A stretch of DNA of 12,983 nt, from NCBI GenBank assembly GCA_900541335.1, contig UQJC01000055.1:1-12983 (forward strand), in the 5' to 3' direction. This document shows, one piece after another, positions 12,967 to 12,983 of the stretch. The first letter of the stretch is position 1; the number at the start of each line of letters is the position of its first letter. The notes under the pieces are model-generated. The model was not told the DNA's origin and searched no databases. It saw nothing but the letters and a program-made list of their open reading frames with translations. The DNA comes from an uncultured Prevotella sp. (lineage in GTDB: Bacteria > Bacteroidota > Bacteroidia > Bacteroidales > Bacteroidaceae). The translations under genes were made by a program, and so were the position numbers.

Positions 12967-12983
12967 CCCCTACTCCCTCCTCC

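Overview
The window looks like a chromosomal segment from a Bacteroidota bacterium, most likely Bacteroidales (Prevotella/Bacteroides-like). The sequence evidence is: several promoters of the TAnnTTTG (-7) type peculiar to this phylum; a lipoprotein whose lipidated Cys is followed by an acidic SDDDE surface-export tag; a TonB-dependent receptor with an N-terminal carboxypeptidase-like domain; and protein families that are common in this group. No genus is claimed.

Layout. (1) 1-935, + strand: 3' end of a type I restriction specificity gene (hsdS), broken by a one-base frameshift near its end. It is followed by a perfect 34-bp palindrome, a doubtful 50-codon ORF and a strong terminator. (2) 6686-1268, - strand: a three-gene set in the order TonB-dependent receptor, surface beta-helix lipoprotein, secreted TRAP/purple-acid-phosphatase-like enzyme. 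It is read from a TACTTTTG promoter whose -33 region carries two CTGTGTC repeats 11 bp apart. I infer a phosphoester/phosphate scavenging and uptake system. (3) About 6823-10060, + strand: a compact accessory island. Two cassettes start with the same 62-bp promoter/operator (95% identical). Each encodes a tiny single-pass membrane protein (motif FILIFxGxG), then a terminator hairpin, a second promoter TACCTTTG, and a charged helical protein resembling the N-terminus of Bacteroidota phage tail tape-measure proteins. Cassette A is intact and continues into a gene overlapping by ATGA. Between the cassettes lies a phage-type putative adenine methyltransferase. Cassette B is broken: its helical gene runs into an array of alternating 43/42-bp repeats (85-bp higher-order unit). 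(4) 10156-12931, + strand: a zinc alcohol dehydrogenase of the MDR family and a secreted GH27 alpha-galactosidase with a C-terminal carbohydrate-binding-like domain.

How the parts may work together. Region 2 reads as a functional unit: the lipoprotein captures substrate at the surface, the phosphatase releases phosphate, and the receptor imports the ligand across the outer membrane. Region 3 is the part least explained by known biology. Its duplicated, identically controlled cassettes of membrane peptide plus tape-measure-like coiled protein, beside a phage methyltransferase and a repeat array, suggest a domesticated phage-derived system or a decaying one. Region 4 is ordinary sugar and alcohol metabolism.
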